Part shown: positions 55,117 to 64,000 of the stretch, piece by piece
Position numbering within the stretch: the first letter of the stretch is position 1
Layout of the letters: the number at the start of each line of letters is the position of its first letter
Assembly: GCF_964222135.1 (NCBI RefSeq)
Contig: NZ_CAXQBR010000074.1
Coordinates: 1 to 64,000, forward strand
Source of the DNA: Euzebya sp.
GTDB taxonomy: Bacteria; Actinomycetota; Nitriliruptoria; Euzebyales; Euzebyaceae
Length of the DNA stretch: 64,000 nucleotides
Direction: 5' to 3'
Made by a program: the position numbers and the translations under genes
The notes under the pieces: model-generated
What the model saw: only the letters and a program-made list of their open reading frames with translations
Told to the model about the DNA's origin: nothing
Database searches by the model: none

Positions 55117-55689
55117 GTGATGCGCAACCAGGCGAGGATCACCATCGGTCACAAGCTGGAGCTGATCACCACGACGCCGGAGGAGACGAAGCTCCTCGCG
55201 GGTCGGCTCGCCGCCGTCCTGCAGCCGGGCGACGTCGTGGCGCTGACCGGTGAGATCGGTGCCGGCAAGACCTGCTTCGTGCAGGGCGCGGCGGCGGCGC
55301 TGGGCGTGACCGCTCGGGTGACCAGCCCGTCGTTCATCCTGCGCAAGGAGTACCGGGGGGGCCGCGTCGACGTGCGCCACCTCGACGTCTACCGGCTGGA
55401 GAGCCTGCAGGAGGTGCTCGACGTCGGCTTCGCCGAGTCCGGCGACGACCACGCCGTCACGTTCGTCGAGTGGGGGGATGCGATGGCGCCCCTCCTGCCC
55501 GCCGAGCACCTCGAGGTCGAGCTGCGCCTGCCGCCCCTCGACGGCGACGGAGCCGCCTCGGCCGCCGCAGCCGGCGGCTGGACGGCCGAGCCGCGGACCG
55601 TGCTGCTGACTCCGCACGGCCACGACTGGGCGCGGCGGTTGGTGGAGGTCCTGGGGGACCTGCGCCCGTGGCTCGCGGAGCGGAGCTGA
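55117..55689 (+). CDS. tsaE: tRNA N6-adenosine threonylcarbamoyltransferase ATPase TsaE
   Basis: The ATPase of the TsaBDE complex that makes t6A37 in ANN-decoding tRNAs. It has 190 residues, with start GTG 55117 or the adjacent ATG 55120. Walker A is [14 protein letters not shown], followed by [26 protein letters not shown] and [10 protein letters not shown]. The C-terminal portion is alanine-rich. It is first in the order tsaE-tsaB-rimI-tsaD. Confidence 0.96.
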   Translation: MMRNQARITIGHKLELITTTPEETKLLAGRLAAVLQPGDVVALTGEIGAGKTCFVQGAAAALGVTARVTSPSFILRKEYRGGRVDVRHLDVYRLESLQEVLDVGFAESGDDHAVTFVEWGDAMAPLLPAEHLEVELRLPPLDGDGAASAAAAGGWTAEPRTVLLTPHGHDWARRLVEVLGDLRPWLAERS

Positions 55690-55690
55690 C

Positions 55691-56422
55691 GTGCTGGTCC
55701 TCGGCATCGAGACCTCCACCCCGGCGGCCAGCGTCTGCCTCGGGACCGACAAGGGCGTCGTCGCCTCCGCGGCGATCGGCCCCGGCCTGCCCGAGCTGGC
55801 CCGCGCCCACGGCGCGTTCGTGGCCCCCGCGATCCGCTACTGCCTCGACACCGCCGGCGTCGACGCCTCGGCGGTGAACGGCGTGGCCGTCTCCCTCGGC
55901 CCCGGCCTGTTCACCGGCATGCGGGTGGGGATCACCACCGCCCAGGCGTTCGCCCACGCGCGCAGCCTGCCGATGGTCGGTCTCGCATCCCTCGACCTGC
56001 TCGCCTTCCCCCACCGCCACGTCCGTCGGCAGCTGTGCAGCGTCATCGACGCGCGGCGCGGCGAGCTGTTCTGGGCGACGTACAAGTCGGTCCACGGCGG
56101 CGTGCAGCGCCTGGGCGAGTTCCGGCGCGGCCGTCCCGACGTGCTGGCGGCCGAGCTCGAGGCCACGACGGAGGACACGCTGTGCGTCGGGGAGGGCGCC
56201 GTGCAGCACCGGGGGCTCCTCGAGAGCGCCGGCGCGGACGTCGCCGAGGGATCGGTCCACCCCGACGCGCGGGCCCTGGTCGCGCTCGCGATGGGCCGGT
56301 TCATCCGGGAGGAGACCCGACGTCCCGAGGAGCTGACGCCGATCTACCTCCGCCAGGCCGACGCCCAGATCGGCTGGGCCAAGCGGGGCGCGCTGCACGG
56401 CGGGACGGCGGGCCCCCCATGA
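55691..56422 (+). CDS. tsaB: tRNA t6A modification protein TsaB
   Basis: The non-catalytic partner that dimerises with TsaD. It has 243 residues with a GTG start one base after the tsaE stop. The ASKHA-fold starts MLVLGIETSTPAASVCLG. The SLGPGLFTGMRVGITTAQAF segment is characteristic, then the conserved ARRGELFWATY. Its stop overlaps the rimI start by four bases. Confidence 0.95.
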   Translation: MLVLGIETSTPAASVCLGTDKGVVASAAIGPGLPELARAHGAFVAPAIRYCLDTAGVDASAVNGVAVSLGPGLFTGMRVGITTAQAFAHARSLPMVGLASLDLLAFPHRHVRRQLCSVIDARRGELFWATYKSVHGGVQRLGEFRRGRPDVLAAELEATTEDTLCVGEGAVQHRGLLESAGADVAEGSVHPDARALVALAMGRFIREETRRPEELTPIYLRQADAQIGWAKRGALHGGTAGPP

Positions 56423-56988
56423 CGGTGTCCGCGGTCACGGGACAGGCCGGGGCGCGGGCGCGCACGGCCCCGCGCATCGCGACGATGCGCGCCGCGCACC
56501 TGGACCGGGTCGTCGCGCTCGAGCAGTCGGTGCACGACCGGCCGTGGTCGCCCGCGCTGTTCGCGTCCGAGCTGGCCGCCGAGGGACGGCGGTACCTGAC
56601 CGCGTGGGCGGGGGAGGAGGATGACGACCTCCTCGGCTACGGCGGGGTGATGCGCGCGCTCGACGAGGCCCACATCACCACGGTCGCGGTCGCGCCGACC
56701 GCACGGCGCCGGGGCATCGCCACGCGGCTGGTGCTCGCGCTGCTGGACGCCGCCGTCGCCCTCGGGACGACCGCGGCGACCCTCGAGGTGCGGGCATCGA
56801 ACACCGCCGCCCAGCGCCTGTACGCGCGCGTCGGCTTCGCGCCGGTGGGAGTGCGGCGGGGCTACTACGGCGGCGAGGAGGACGCGATCATCATGTGGGT
56901 GCACGACATCGCCGGACCGCGTGAGACGGCGCGCCGCGCGCACATCGCCGGTGTCGCCGGGGACCGGGAGCGGGGAGGGGACACCTAG
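56419..56988 (+). CDS. rimI: Ribosomal-protein-alanine N-acetyltransferase-like GNAT
   Basis: A GNAT acetyltransferase of 189 residues. The core runs from about residue 20: VVALEQSVHDRPWSPALFAS, HITTVAVAPTARRRGIATRL (acetyl-CoA loop) and LEVRASNTAAQRLYARVGF. The final YYGGEEDAIIMW is typical of RimI. In E. coli it acetylates S18, but in this operon a broader N-terminal acetylation role is equally possible. The N- and C-terminal tails are longer than usual. Confidence 0.93.
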   Translation: MTVSAVTGQAGARARTAPRIATMRAAHLDRVVALEQSVHDRPWSPALFASELAAEGRRYLTAWAGEEDDDLLGYGGVMRALDEAHITTVAVAPTARRRGIATRLVLALLDAAVALGTTAATLEVRASNTAAQRLYARVGFAPVGVRRGYYGGEEDAIIMWVHDIAGPRETARRAHIAGVAGDRERGGDT

Positions 56989-58008
56989 GTGCTGGTGCTC
57001 GGGATCGAGACGTCGTGTGACGAGACCGCCGTCGCCCTGGTCGAGGACGGCGTGCGGGTCCGGTCGAACGTGATCGGATCCCAGGTCGACGTCCACCGCC
57101 CCTTCGGCGGGGTCGTCCCCGAGATCGCGGCGCGCGCGCACCTCGAGATGCTGCTGCCCGCCGTCGACCGCGCGCTGGTCGAGGCGGGTGCGACCTACGC
57201 CGACCTGGAGGGCGTCGCCGTCACCGCCGGCCCGGGGCTGGTCGGCGCCCTGCTCGTCGGCGTCGCCGGCGCCAAGTCGATCGCGCTGGCCCACGACCTG
57301 CCGTTCATCGGGGTCAACCACCTCGAGGGCCACGTGTGCGCGACCCAGCTCGAGTACGGGCTGCTCGACCCCCCGCTGCTGGCGCTGATCGTGTCCGGCG
57401 GGCACACCAGCCTGGTCCGCCTCGACGCGTCCGGGACGTTCTCCACGATCGGCGCGACGATCGACGACGCGGCCGGCGAGGCCTTCGACAAGGTCGCGCG
57501 CTTCCTCGGCCTCCCCTACCCCGGCGGCCCCGAGATCGACCAGCTCAGCCGGACGGGCGACCCGACCGCGATCGCGTTCCCGCGGGCGATGCTGGGCGAC
57601 GGCACCTACGACTTCTCGATGTCCGGCCTCAAGACGGCCGTGATCCGCGAGCTCCGCCGCCGTGACGCCGCGGACGAGGAGATCGTGCTCAGCGACGTCG
57701 CCGCCTCCTTCACCGAGGCGATCGTCGACGTGCTGGTCGCGAAGACCCTCGACGCCGCGGCCGCCGAGGACATCGGCACGGTCACCCTCGTGGGTGGGGT
57801 GGCCGCGAACACCCGCCTGCGGGAGGCGATGACCGACGGCTGCGCCCGCACCGGGCGGCGCCTCCTGCTGCCCCAGCCGGTGCTCTGCACCGACAACGGG
57901 GCGATGATCGCGGCGGCCGGCTTCAACCGGCTGGTCGCGGGGCAGCGCACGCCGCTGGACCTGGACGCCGACCCCGGCCTGGGGTTCTCGCCGCTCGCCC
58001 GCACATGA
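56989..58008 (+). CDS. tsaD: tRNA threonylcarbamoyladenosine transferase TsaD
   Basis: Catalytic subunit that transfers the threonylcarbamoyl group to A37. It has 339 residues with a GTG start directly after the rimI stop. The iron/zinc ligands His111 and His115 are in VNHLEGHVCA. The ATP site is IVSGGHTSLVRL and the C-terminal GGVAANTRLRE. It starts MLVLGIETSCDETAVALVED. The start of the next gene overlaps its end by four bases. Confidence 0.97.
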   Translation: MLVLGIETSCDETAVALVEDGVRVRSNVIGSQVDVHRPFGGVVPEIAARAHLEMLLPAVDRALVEAGATYADLEGVAVTAGPGLVGALLVGVAGAKSIALAHDLPFIGVNHLEGHVCATQLEYGLLDPPLLALIVSGGHTSLVRLDASGTFSTIGATIDDAAGEAFDKVARFLGLPYPGGPEIDQLSRTGDPTAIAFPRAMLGDGTYDFSMSGLKTAVIRELRRRDAADEEIVLSDVAASFTEAIVDVLVAKTLDAAAAEDIGTVTLVGGVAANTRLREAMTDGCARTGRRLLLPQPVLCTDNGAMIAAAGFNRLVAGQRTPLDLDADPGLGFSPLART

Positions 58009-58868
58009 CGACGACCCCCGCCCGCGCGACGGCGCAGCGGCTGCGCCCCGACGACGTCCCCCGCGTGACCGCGGCCCTCGAGTCGGACTTCGGCCGGCTG
58101 GGCGCCGGCATGTGGGACCCGCGTCACCACTACCTGCTCGACGCGCTCGACCGCGGTGAGGTCGACCGGTTCGTCGTCTTCGGCGACGACCGCCCCCGCG
58201 CCGTGGTCCACCTGGGCCTGACGGGCACCGTCGTCCCGGCCGGCGACCCGGCGGCGGCGGAGGCCCTCGCGCCGTCCATCGACCGGGCCCGCTGGCGGAT
58301 CCTGATCGGCGACGAGCCCCTCGCCCGCGCTCTGGTCGAGGCGAGCAGCCGGTCGTGGTGGCGGCGCCGGCCGAGCACCCGGGTCCAGCGGCTGATGACG
58401 ACCGACGCGGCCGGCGTGGCGCCGGGTGCGCCCATCGAGGGCTTCCGCCGCGCCTCCCGGGCGGACCTCGACCTCCTCGAGGACTTCGCCTGCCGCCTCC
58501 ACGTCGAGGACCGGATGGGCCCGCCGCTGGTCGGCGGGGCGCGCCAGGGCGTCCGCCACCGCATGGCCGAGAGCGTGGACCGCGGCATGACCTGGGTCGT
58601 GCAGCGCCACGGGCGGCCGGTGGCGAAGGTCGACCTGTCGCTGCACTCGCTGCGGCGGGGGGCCCAGATCGCCGGCGTCTACGTGCAGCGCGACGTGCGG
58701 GGCCGCGGCATCGCCACAGGCATGATCGCGACCCTCGCCCGCGAGCTGCTCGACGGGGGGCTGCCCGTCGTCAGCCTCCACGTCCGCGACGACAACGTCG
58801 CGGCCATCGCCGCCTACCGCCGCGCCGGCTTCACCGAGCGCGGCAACTGGATCCTCGCCCTCCGCTGA
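58005..58868 (+). CDS. GNAT acetyltransferase with N-terminal DUF4081-like domain
   Basis: A two-part protein of 287 residues. The first 140 residues resemble the domain that precedes GNAT modules in actinobacterial proteins such as Rv2867c. The C-terminal GNAT part has QIAGVYVQRDVRGRGIATGM and LHVRDDNVAAIAAYRRAGF. Function unknown. It overlaps the tsaD end (ATGA) and converges with bldD with only three bases between stops. Confidence 0.88.
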   Translation: MTTTPARATAQRLRPDDVPRVTAALESDFGRLGAGMWDPRHHYLLDALDRGEVDRFVVFGDDRPRAVVHLGLTGTVVPAGDPAAAEALAPSIDRARWRILIGDEPLARALVEASSRSWWRRRPSTRVQRLMTTDAAGVAPGAPIEGFRRASRADLDLLEDFACRLHVEDRMGPPLVGGARQGVRHRMAESVDRGMTWVVQRHGRPVAKVDLSLHSLRRGAQIAGVYVQRDVRGRGIATGMIATLARELLDGGLPVVSLHVRDDNVAAIAAYRRAGFTERGNWILALR

Positions 58869-58871
58869 CCG

Positions 58872-59348
58872 TCAGACCTGTGCCAGGACGCCCTCGTCCT
58901 CGAGGCGGATGACGAGGTCCTCGGGGTCGGTGCCGTAGATGACGCTGAGGGCGCGGAGGTCCTCACCCCGTATCGTCAGGACGTTGCCGTTGAAGTCGCC
59001 GCGCTGCAGCTGGATCGTGTGCGCGAACCGCGAGACCGGGCGGAGGTCGGGATCGAGATCGGCGCGGGACAGCTTGCGCAGGTCGAGCATGATCTTCGAC
59101 GCCGCGGAGCTGGCGGTCGACGGCAGGTCCTCCTTCGGCAGCAGCTCGGAGACCGGCACGTTGTAGAACTCGCTGAGCTCGGCCAGCTTGGCGACGCTGA
59201 CCGCGCGATCCCCGCGCTCGTAGGACCCGACCACGACCGCCTTCCAGCGGCCCCCCGAGACCTCCTCCACCTGCTGCAGCGTCAACCCCTGCTGCTGGCG
59301 GATGGCCCTCAGCCGCGCCCCGAGGCGCTTCTGGTAGTCAGTGGCCAC
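58872..59348 (-). CDS. bldD: BldD-type developmental regulator with c-di-GMP motif
   Basis: This transcription factor has 158 residues. The GTG at 59348 is preferred since AGGAGGA lies nine bases before it and the product [20 protein letters not shown] aligns with BldD from its first residue. A GTG two codons upstream is too close to the Shine-Dalgarno. The N-terminal helix-turn-helix contains [19 protein letters not shown]. The C-terminal domain has the c-di-GMP signature: Arg116 and Asp118, then eight residues, then Arg127 and Asp130 ([15 protein letters not shown]). In Streptomyces BldD is dimerised by tetrameric c-di-GMP and represses sporulation genes. Whether this organism differentiates is unknown. 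A BldD box overlaps its own promoter. Confidence 0.95.
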   Translation of the reverse strand: MATDYQKRLGARLRAIRQQQGLTLQQVEEVSGGRWKAVVVGSYERGDRAVSVAKLAELSEFYNVPVSELLPKEDLPSTASSAASKIMLDLRKLSRADLDPDLRPVSRFAHTIQLQRGDFNGNVLTIRGEDLRALSVIYGTDPEDLVIRLEDEGVLAQV

Positions 59349-59429
59349 GTTCACTTCTCCTCCTGCCGCAGCCCCCGTCGAGGGCTGTGACGATCACGGA
59401 CCGTGTCGGTCGGTCTCTCTCAGCGTTCA

Positions 59430-59458
59430 ACTCTAACACAGAGTCACGTCCGACAGAA
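59430..59458 (-). promoter_or_regulatory. bldD promoter
   Basis: On the minus strand TTCTGT (59458-59453) and TAGAGT (59435-59430) lie 17 bases apart. The leader to bldD is about 75 bases, with a Shine-Dalgarno. Nothing else is seen at 59460-59570. Confidence 0.6.
59434..59446. promoter_or_regulatory. BldD box, autoregulatory operator
   Basis: TAACACAGAGTCA matches every fixed position of the Streptomyces BldD consensus TnACnC(A/T)GnGTnA, on both strands. It touches the -10 box and fills the spacer of the bldD promoter, so BldD should repress its own transcription. The consensus is known, and the binding here is inferred. Confidence 0.75.
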
Positions 59459-59572
59459 ACACGTTCCGTACAGGGTTCTGCGCGCTGGGGGTGGTCGACC
59501 GCCCCCTGTCCGGGCGGACGAGGGGCACGGAGGGAACCTGAGCCCGATGCGCTCAAGACGGGGGGACGGCGT

Positions 59573-61704
<2,132 letters not shown>

Positions 61705-61731
61705 GTCCAGCCACCCAGGCACGCACACCTC

Positions 61732-61758
61732 GAAGGGGCGCCCACCGGGCGCCCCTTC
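61732..61758 (+). terminator. Hairpin terminator after groEL
   Basis: The 12-base arms GAAGGGGCGCCC (61732-61743) and 61747-61758 pair perfectly around a three-base loop ACC. It lies 28 bases after the groEL stop. Confidence 0.85.
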
Positions 61759-61871
61759 GTCATGTCCGCGAACAGAACCGGAACACGTCATCGACAGGGG
61801 GGCGGCCGAGCCGTACCGTCACGCGCTCCGCACGCCGCCCGGCGGCGGACCCTACGCAGTTGGAGGTCCGG

Positions 61872-63749
61872 TTGAAGCTGTTCAGAACCCTCGCGATCGC
61901 GTGCCTGGTGGTGTCCCTCATCACGCCGGCCGCCGCCGCGGACCCCGAGTACCAGATCGTCGACGGCGAGCCGGCCGCCGACGGCGCCTACCCCTGGATG
62001 GCCGCGTTCCTCTTCGACGGCGGACAGGGCTGCGGAGCATCGGTCATCGCACCCCAGTGGATCCTCACCGCAGCGCACTGCGTCCTCGACGACCGCGGCC
62101 AGCCGGCGGTCTCCGTCGACCAGGTCTCCTTCGCCGTCGACACGACGAACTGGACCGAGGGCGGCCAGGTGCTGACCGCTGCCGAGATCATCGCCCACCC
62201 CTCCTACGACCCCCTCACGACCAACAACGACGTCGCGCTGGTCCGGACCAACGAGGCGGCGCAGGTCACCCCGGTCGCCCTGGCGGGCACCGGCGAGGCG
62301 GCCCTGGAGGCGCCCCCCACCGTCGCCCGGGTCATCGGCTACGGCGCCCTCGGCACCGACCGCGAGGGGTCCGAGCAGCTGCTCCAGGTCGACGTCGACG
62401 TCCGCGACGATGCCGTCTGCGCGCCGTTCTGGCCCCAGTGGGAGGACCTGACCATGCTGTGCGCCGGCAACCCGACCGAGGACTCGGCCGACCCCGGCCG
62501 CGACTCCTGCCAGGGCGACTCAGGCGGCCCGCTCTTCGTCGAGCGCGACAGCGGCCCGGTCCAGATCGGCATCGTCTCCTACGGCGGCGAGTGCGGCGTC
62601 GGCTCACCCGGCGTCTACGCCCAGGTGTCGACCTTCAGGCAGTGGATCGACGGCATCGTCGGCGGCCAGGTCCAACCCGACCAACCCGACCCCGGCCCGG
62701 CCGGCGAGCAGCCCGACGGCGCGGCCGCCGACCCCCTCCGCGTCGGCGGGGACGACCCGGTCGCCAACGCCATCGCCATGTCCCAGCTGATCTTCCAGGG
62801 CGACGCGTCCTTCGGCGTGCTCGCCGCCTCGGCGAACTTCCCCGACGCCCTCGGCGGCTCGGCGCTGGCGTCCTACCACGGGCCGCTCCTGTACGTCGAC
62901 GCCGCCGGGCAGCTCGGACCGGCGACGCTCGCCGAGTTCCAGCGCACCGTCCCCGCCGGCGGGGTCATCTACATCCTCGGGGGCGTGGCCGCGGTCAGCG
63001 CCGAGGCCGAGCAGCAGCTCATCGCCGACGGCTTCGAGGTCGTCCGGCTGGGCGGCTCCGGACGCCAGGAGACCGCCCGGCTGGTCGCCGAGGAGGTCAT
63101 CGCCACCGTCAACGGGGGCGAGGTGCCGCCGTTCGACTCCGTCATCGTCGCCTACGAGGGCAACTGGCCCGACGCGGTAGCCGTCGGCCAGATCTCGGCG
63201 TGGTTCGGCATCCCCGTGCTGCTGACCCCGACCGACACCCTCGGCGGCCCCGCCGCGGAGTACCTGTCCACCTACCAGCCGACCACCGTGATGGTCCTCG
63301 GCGGCGACGCCGTGATCGGCCAGGCGGTGCGCGACGAGATCGAGGCCATCACCGGCCCCGACACCCTCATCGAGCTGCAGGGCCCGAGCCGGATCGCCAC
63401 GAGCGCCGACATCACGGTGTTCAACCGCTACGAGCTGTTCCCGCTGAACGCGGAGATCTTCGAGTTCAGCGGCGAGCCGATCACCGAGCCGGAGGTCGTC
63501 CTCGCCGTGAACCTGCGGCGCGACGACGCGTTCGCGCACGTGCTCGCCGCCTCCCAGGTCGTCGGCAACGTCGGTGGGGTGTTCGCCCCGCTCGAGGGTG
63601 ACGGCAGCGCGGTCGAGCAGTCGGTCCTCGACTCCATCTGCGGCCTCGACGCCGAGGTCATCGCCATCGGGAGCACGAGCCTGGTGGCCGACGCCGCCCT
63701 CGCGCCGCTCCAGGCCGCCTCCGCCGGCCAGGGGTGCGCCGCGGGCTGA
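61872..63749 (+). CDS. Secreted trypsin-like serine protease with cell-wall-binding repeats
   Basis: A 625-residue exoprotein. The start is the TTG at 61872, since GGAGG at 61862-61866 is well placed and the product begins with a clear signal peptide (MKLFRTLAIACLVVSLIT, cleavage after Ala). The S1 protease domain has the triad His69 in LTAAHC, Asp120 in NNDVALV and Ser217 in GDSGGP. Asp211, six residues before the serine, predicts trypsin-like specificity for Arg/Lys. From about residue 265 come three cell-wall-binding type 2 repeats (RVGGDDPVANAIAMSQ, FPDALGGSALASYHGPLLYV and VIYILGGVAAVS mark the first). It is probably surface-retained. Confidence 0.93.
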   Translation: MKLFRTLAIACLVVSLITPAAAADPEYQIVDGEPAADGAYPWMAAFLFDGGQGCGASVIAPQWILTAAHCVLDDRGQPAVSVDQVSFAVDTTNWTEGGQVLTAAEIIAHPSYDPLTTNNDVALVRTNEAAQVTPVALAGTGEAALEAPPTVARVIGYGALGTDREGSEQLLQVDVDVRDDAVCAPFWPQWEDLTMLCAGNPTEDSADPGRDSCQGDSGGPLFVERDSGPVQIGIVSYGGECGVGSPGVYAQVSTFRQWIDGIVGGQVQPDQPDPGPAGEQPDGAAADPLRVGGDDPVANAIAMSQLIFQGDASFGVLAASANFPDALGGSALASYHGPLLYVDAAGQLGPATLAEFQRTVPAGGVIYILGGVAAVSAEAEQQLIADGFEVVRLGGSGRQETARLVAEEVIATVNGGEVPPFDSVIVAYEGNWPDAVAVGQISAWFGIPVLLTPTDTLGGPAAEYLSTYQPTTVMVLGGDAVIGQAVRDEIEAITGPDTLIELQGPSRIATSADITVFNRYELFPLNAEIFEFSGEPITEPEVVLAVNLRRDDAFAHVLAASQVVGNVGGVFAPLEGDGSAVEQSVLDSICGLDAEVIAIGSTSLVADAALAPLQAASAGQGCAAG

Positions 63750-63768
63750 CAGGAGCACACGACCCGCT

Positions 63769-63791
63769 GGGGGCGTCCGCCGGACGCCCCC
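63769..63791. terminator. Hairpin terminator after the protease gene
   Basis: GGGGGCGTCC (63769-63778) pairs with 63782-63791 around the loop GCC. It lies between the protease and the convergent NUDIX-like gene and can serve both directions. Confidence 0.75.
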
Positions 63792-63803
63792 GGCGCGGTC
63801 CTG

Positions 63804-64000
63804 CTAGGGCAGGCGGCCGACGTGCGCCATCGCGCGGCGGATCAGGATGTCCTGGCCCCCGGACATCTCGGTCGCCACGAGCGGCGACGTGGCGTCCTCG
63901 ACGGTCAGCCAGGAGAACTCGAGGGCGTCCTGGGAGGGGGCGCACTCCCCGGTGACCGGGACGATGAACACCAGGCTCACCGCGTGCTGGCGGATGTCGC
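63804..64000 (-). CDS. NUDIX-like protein, C-terminal fragment
   Basis: The last 65 codons of a minus-strand gene whose beginning lies beyond the window. The readable part, DIRQHAVSLVFIVPVTGEC then SQDALEFSWLTVEDA and MSGGQDILIRRAMAHVGRLP, resembles the C-terminus of actinobacterial NUDIX-fold proteins of the DUF4916 group. The Nudix box itself is not in view. Function cannot be told. Confidence 0.65.
   Translation of the reverse strand, partial: DIRQHAVSLVFIVPVTGECAPSQDALEFSWLTVEDATSPLVATEMSGGQDILIRRAMAHVGRLP

Overview
The window is a GC-rich, densely coded chromosomal segment from a deep-branching actinobacterium. The gene order secY-adk-map, rplM-rpsI-glmM, glmS-acpS-nnr-alr and tsaE-tsaB-rimI-tsaD followed by groES-groEL is actinobacterial. 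A BldD-type regulator, a fused F420 synthase FbiC, a trypsin-like exoprotease with cell-wall-binding repeats and several acidic ribosomal-protein tails point (inference only) to a Nitriliruptoria/Euzebya-like, possibly marine or halotolerant, lineage.

Layout. 1-12367: end of tuf, then the S10-spc-secY-adk ribosomal superoperon. It is complete except that no S14 gene lies between rplE and rpsH. 12404-17994: map, then an inserted block with a hypothetical gene, an ABC-2 exporter on the minus strand and a NarL-type two-component system on the plus strand. infA and rpmJ, normally found here, are absent. 18025-22441: the alpha operon rpsM-rpsK-rpsD-rpoA-rplQ, restarted from its own promoter, plus truA. 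22435-25931: a frameshifted hypothetical gene, then rplM-rpsI and glmM. 25949-29330: an MFS exporter and an M3 oligopeptidase. 29659-35407: coenzyme F420 genes (fbiC, an F420-dependent luciferase-like oxidoreductase, fbiA/cofD, cofE/fbiB). 35417-40320: glmS, acpS, NAD(P)HX repair and alr, for cell-wall and cofactor supply.

40321-55063 is accessory DNA lying between alr and tsaE, which are close together in many actinobacteria. It carries a LacI-operator-linked sugar ABC transporter lacking its ATPase, two atypical crotonases, a P1 peptidase, a lone phenylacetate-CoA-ligase-like enzyme, an ABC-F protein, an SSS symporter, a methyltransferase and small unknown proteins. 55117-58868: the t6A tRNA-modification genes with two GNATs. 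58872-61704: bldD divergent from groES-groEL, with a perfect BldD box in the bldD promoter and two CIRCE elements at the groES promoter. 61872-64000: an exported serine protease and the 3' end of a NUDIX-type gene.

Regulatory signals are unusually readable. Seven genes have a TANNCT-type -10 hexamer ending 6 to 9 bases before the start codon, which suggests leaderless mRNAs. Several GC-rich hairpins act as plausible terminators. Intergenic repeats include a 46-base palindromic element shared by two distant convergent gene ends. No tRNA, rRNA, insertion sequence or CRISPR array was recognised.
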